Assembly (NCBI GenBank): GCA_016195145.1
Contig: JACQAF010000033.1
Coordinates: 1-15,986 of the forward strand
DNA: 15,986 nt
Reading direction: 5' to 3'
DNA from: Rhodospirillales bacterium
GTDB lineage: Bacteria > Pseudomonadota > Alphaproteobacteria > CACIAM-22H2
The number at the start of each line of letters is the position of its first letter. The first letter of the stretch is position 1. The notes under the pieces are model-generated. The model ran no database searches. It was not told where the DNA came from and saw nothing but the letters and a program-made list of their open reading frames with translations. The translations under genes and the position numbers were made by a program. Below, piece after piece: positions 14,747-15,986 of the stretch.

Positions 14747-15705
14747 CGTCCGGCCCGCAACGGTTCGCCGCGCATCTGTTCGAATAGCAATTGCGCTGCG
14801 GCGAGGTCTTCGAGCGCCGTGCCGACCGATTTGAACAGCGTGATCTGGTTATAGAAACTGCGGCCCGCACAACGCCCTTGCGCCAGCTCGGCGAGATCGC
14901 CGGCAATCGCCTTTTCGGTAATCACGCCGCGGGCCAGCGGCTGGACGATATCGCCCGCTTCCTTGAGCGCGCCGTCATAGGTGTCGACATAGACCCGCGA
15001 CCGGTCGATCGCCTCGTCATCGGCCTCGCGCATCTCCGGCGTGAAGCCGCCGACCAGGTCGATATGCTGGCCGGGTTTGAGCCATGCGCCGCGCACCAGC
15101 GGCTCGCGCGACAGCGTGGCGCACGACACGATATCGGCCGCGCCGACGGCGGCCGCGAGATCGGTGGTCGCCCGGGCCTTCAGCCGCCGGCCGTCGAAAT
15201 TGCGGGCCAGCCGCTCGGCCTTTTCCGGCGTGCGGCCCCAGACGATCAGCTCGTGGATCGGGCGGACGCTGGCATGGGCGAGGATCAGATGCGGGGCGAG
15301 CGCCCCGGTGCCGATCATCAGCAGCCGCCCGGCATCGGGGCGGGCGAGGTATTTCGCCGCCAGGGCCGAGGCGGCGGCGGTGCGCTTCAAGGTCAGCATC
15401 CGGCCGTCGATCACGGCCAGCGGCTCGCCGGTGAAGCCCGACAGCAGGATATAGGTGCCCATCACCGATGGCAGGTCAGCCTTGGCGTTGTCGGGAAAGA
15501 CGGTGACGATCTTGACCCCGATATAGCGCCGGTCGTGCCAGGCGGGCATGAGCAACAGCGTGGCGTCGCCGCCCCCCGGCGTCGGCACCGCGTAATGGTT
15601 GCGCAAGGGCACGGTGCAGCCGGCGCGAAACGCCTCGCGGAGCTGCTCGACGAGCGGGCCGATTTCGAGCCCGCTTTCGACCTCGCTGGCGCTGACAATC
15701 CGCAT
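14743..15705 (-). CDS. Ornithine cyclodeaminase / mu-crystallin family protein
   Basis: The 320-residue protein has the OCD/mu-crystallin plan: YIGVKIVTVFPDN (Lys65), MLTLKRTAAASALAAKYLAR with Arg108, the NAD(P)-binding loop MIGTGALAPH (about res 130-139) and the DLVGGFTPEMRE motif. Members are ornithine cyclodeaminases, alanine dehydrogenases or ketimine/delta1-pyrroline-2-carboxylate reductases. Coupling to a SolA-like oxidase favours a role with cyclic or N-methyl imino acids over ornithine. ATG 15705 begins the conserved domain; the ORF extends to 15957, but that part is a shadow of the LapA gene. It starts 11 bp after the LapA stop, probably in one operon. Confidence 0.9.
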   Translation of the reverse strand: MRIVSASEVESGLEIGPLVEQLREAFRAGCTVPLRNHYAVPTPGGGDATLLLMPAWHDRRYIGVKIVTVFPDNAKADLPSVMGTYILLSGFTGEPLAVIDGRMLTLKRTAAASALAAKYLARPDAGRLLMIGTGALAPHLILAHASVRPIHELIVWGRTPEKAERLARNFDGRRLKARATTDLAAAVGAADIVSCATLSREPLVRGAWLKPGQHIDLVGGFTPEMREADDEAIDRSRVYVDTYDGALKEAGDIVQPLARGVITEKAIAGDLAELAQGRCAGRSFYNQITLFKSVGTALEDLAAAQLLFEQMRGEPLRAGR

Positions 15706-15716
15706 CTGGATGGCGG

Positions 15717-15986
15717 TCAGGGCGCCGGCGGGGCCGGCAGGACGCCGCCGGATCGCGGCGGCAGCGTATCGATGCGGGCGCGCAGATCGGCATTCTCGCG
15801 CGTCAGCTGCGCCGCTTGCCGCGCCTCGCGCCGGGCGGTGCTGCGGGTGCGCCGCCCCGCCCACCAGGCGACCGCCGCGCCGAGAATAAAGCCGATATAG
15901 AGCGCGCCGGACAGCGCGGCGAAGAGCGGCAGGCTGATCTGGCCGAAGAACGGCCACAGATTGAGCGTCACCGCCTCGCGATTGGC
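15717..15986 (-). CDS. lapA: LapA-domain (DUF1049) inner-membrane protein, 5' partial
   Basis: The frame runs off the right edge of the window, so the N-terminus is missing. Visible sequence starts ANREAVTLNLWPFFG, the link between the two membrane helices of LapA-domain proteins. A second helix (ISLPLFAALSGALYIGFILG and AAVAWWAG) and a basic coiled-coil segment rich in Arg, Ala and Gln (ARREARQAAQLTREN) follow. A Pro-rich tail ends the protein. LapA works with LapB in controlling lipopolysaccharide synthesis in E. coli; in alphaproteobacteria the role is less clear. The GTG at 15971 is not the true start because conserved residues precede it. Confidence 0.75.
   Translation of the reverse strand, partial: ANREAVTLNLWPFFGQISLPLFAALSGALYIGFILGAAVAWWAGRRTRSTARREARQAAQLTRENADLRARIDTLPPRSGGVLPAPPAP

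Noticed and set aside
14791..15900. A 369-codon plus-strand open frame
   Set aside because: It is antisense to the OCD-family gene and the LapA gene, both with clear family motifs.
15706..15957. 84-residue N-terminal extension of the OCD-family ORF
   Set aside because: It is Arg/Ala-rich, unlike the family, and covers the LapA coding region in another frame.

Overview
The window is GC-rich, densely packed bacterial chromosome. Gene content points to an alphaproteobacterium, most likely Rhodospirillales-like: a CarD/CdnL regulator, a 'GIQTP'-type thermonuclease, a double cold-shock-domain protein, a Tat-type ferric-iron binding protein and a LapA-domain protein. I saw no phage, transposon, CRISPR array or integrase, and GC content looks uniform. 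It reads as core chromosome with a few odd genes.

Layout: (1) 1-575, 3' end of a CarD-family regulator closed by a strong intrinsic terminator. (2) 657-1472, a PPP-type phosphoesterase fold that has lost most of its metal ligands. It converges on a minus-strand pair: a secreted thermonuclease-like protein (2780-3649) and an M48 metalloprotease (1483-2856). Their reading frames overlap by 77 bp, and the protease lacks an export signal. (3) 3728-5357, proline iminopeptidase then a PagL-like lipid A deacylase that probably starts at TTG. (4) 5420-5496, tRNA-Arg(CCT) behind a TATAAT box. (5) 5539-9192, an iron locus. An Ala/Gly-rich secreted protein of unknown function diverges from an FbpA-type Fe(III)-binding protein across 264 bp that holds two Fur-box-like sites and other symmetric elements. 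A fused FbpB-type permease converges on fbpA; no ATPase gene is in the window. (6) 9326-12714, pirin, a fumarylacetoacetate-hydrolase-family enzyme, RlmJ and a GpdQ/CpdA-like phosphodiesterase. (7) 12846-13406, a double cold-shock-domain protein with its own terminator. (8) 13637-15986, a minus-strand run: LapA-domain membrane protein (cut by the window edge), ornithine cyclodeaminase/mu-crystallin-family protein and a SolA-like amine oxidase. The last two overlap by 4 bp.

Themes: envelope maintenance (PagL, M48 protease, LapA), ferric iron uptake, and small-molecule catabolism (FAH-family enzyme, imine reductase/oxidase pair). The best leads are the apparent pseudo-phosphatase, the damaged or rearranged thermonuclease/M48 junction, and the unknown secreted protein beside the Fur-box intergenic region. 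No large undescribed multigene system is evident.
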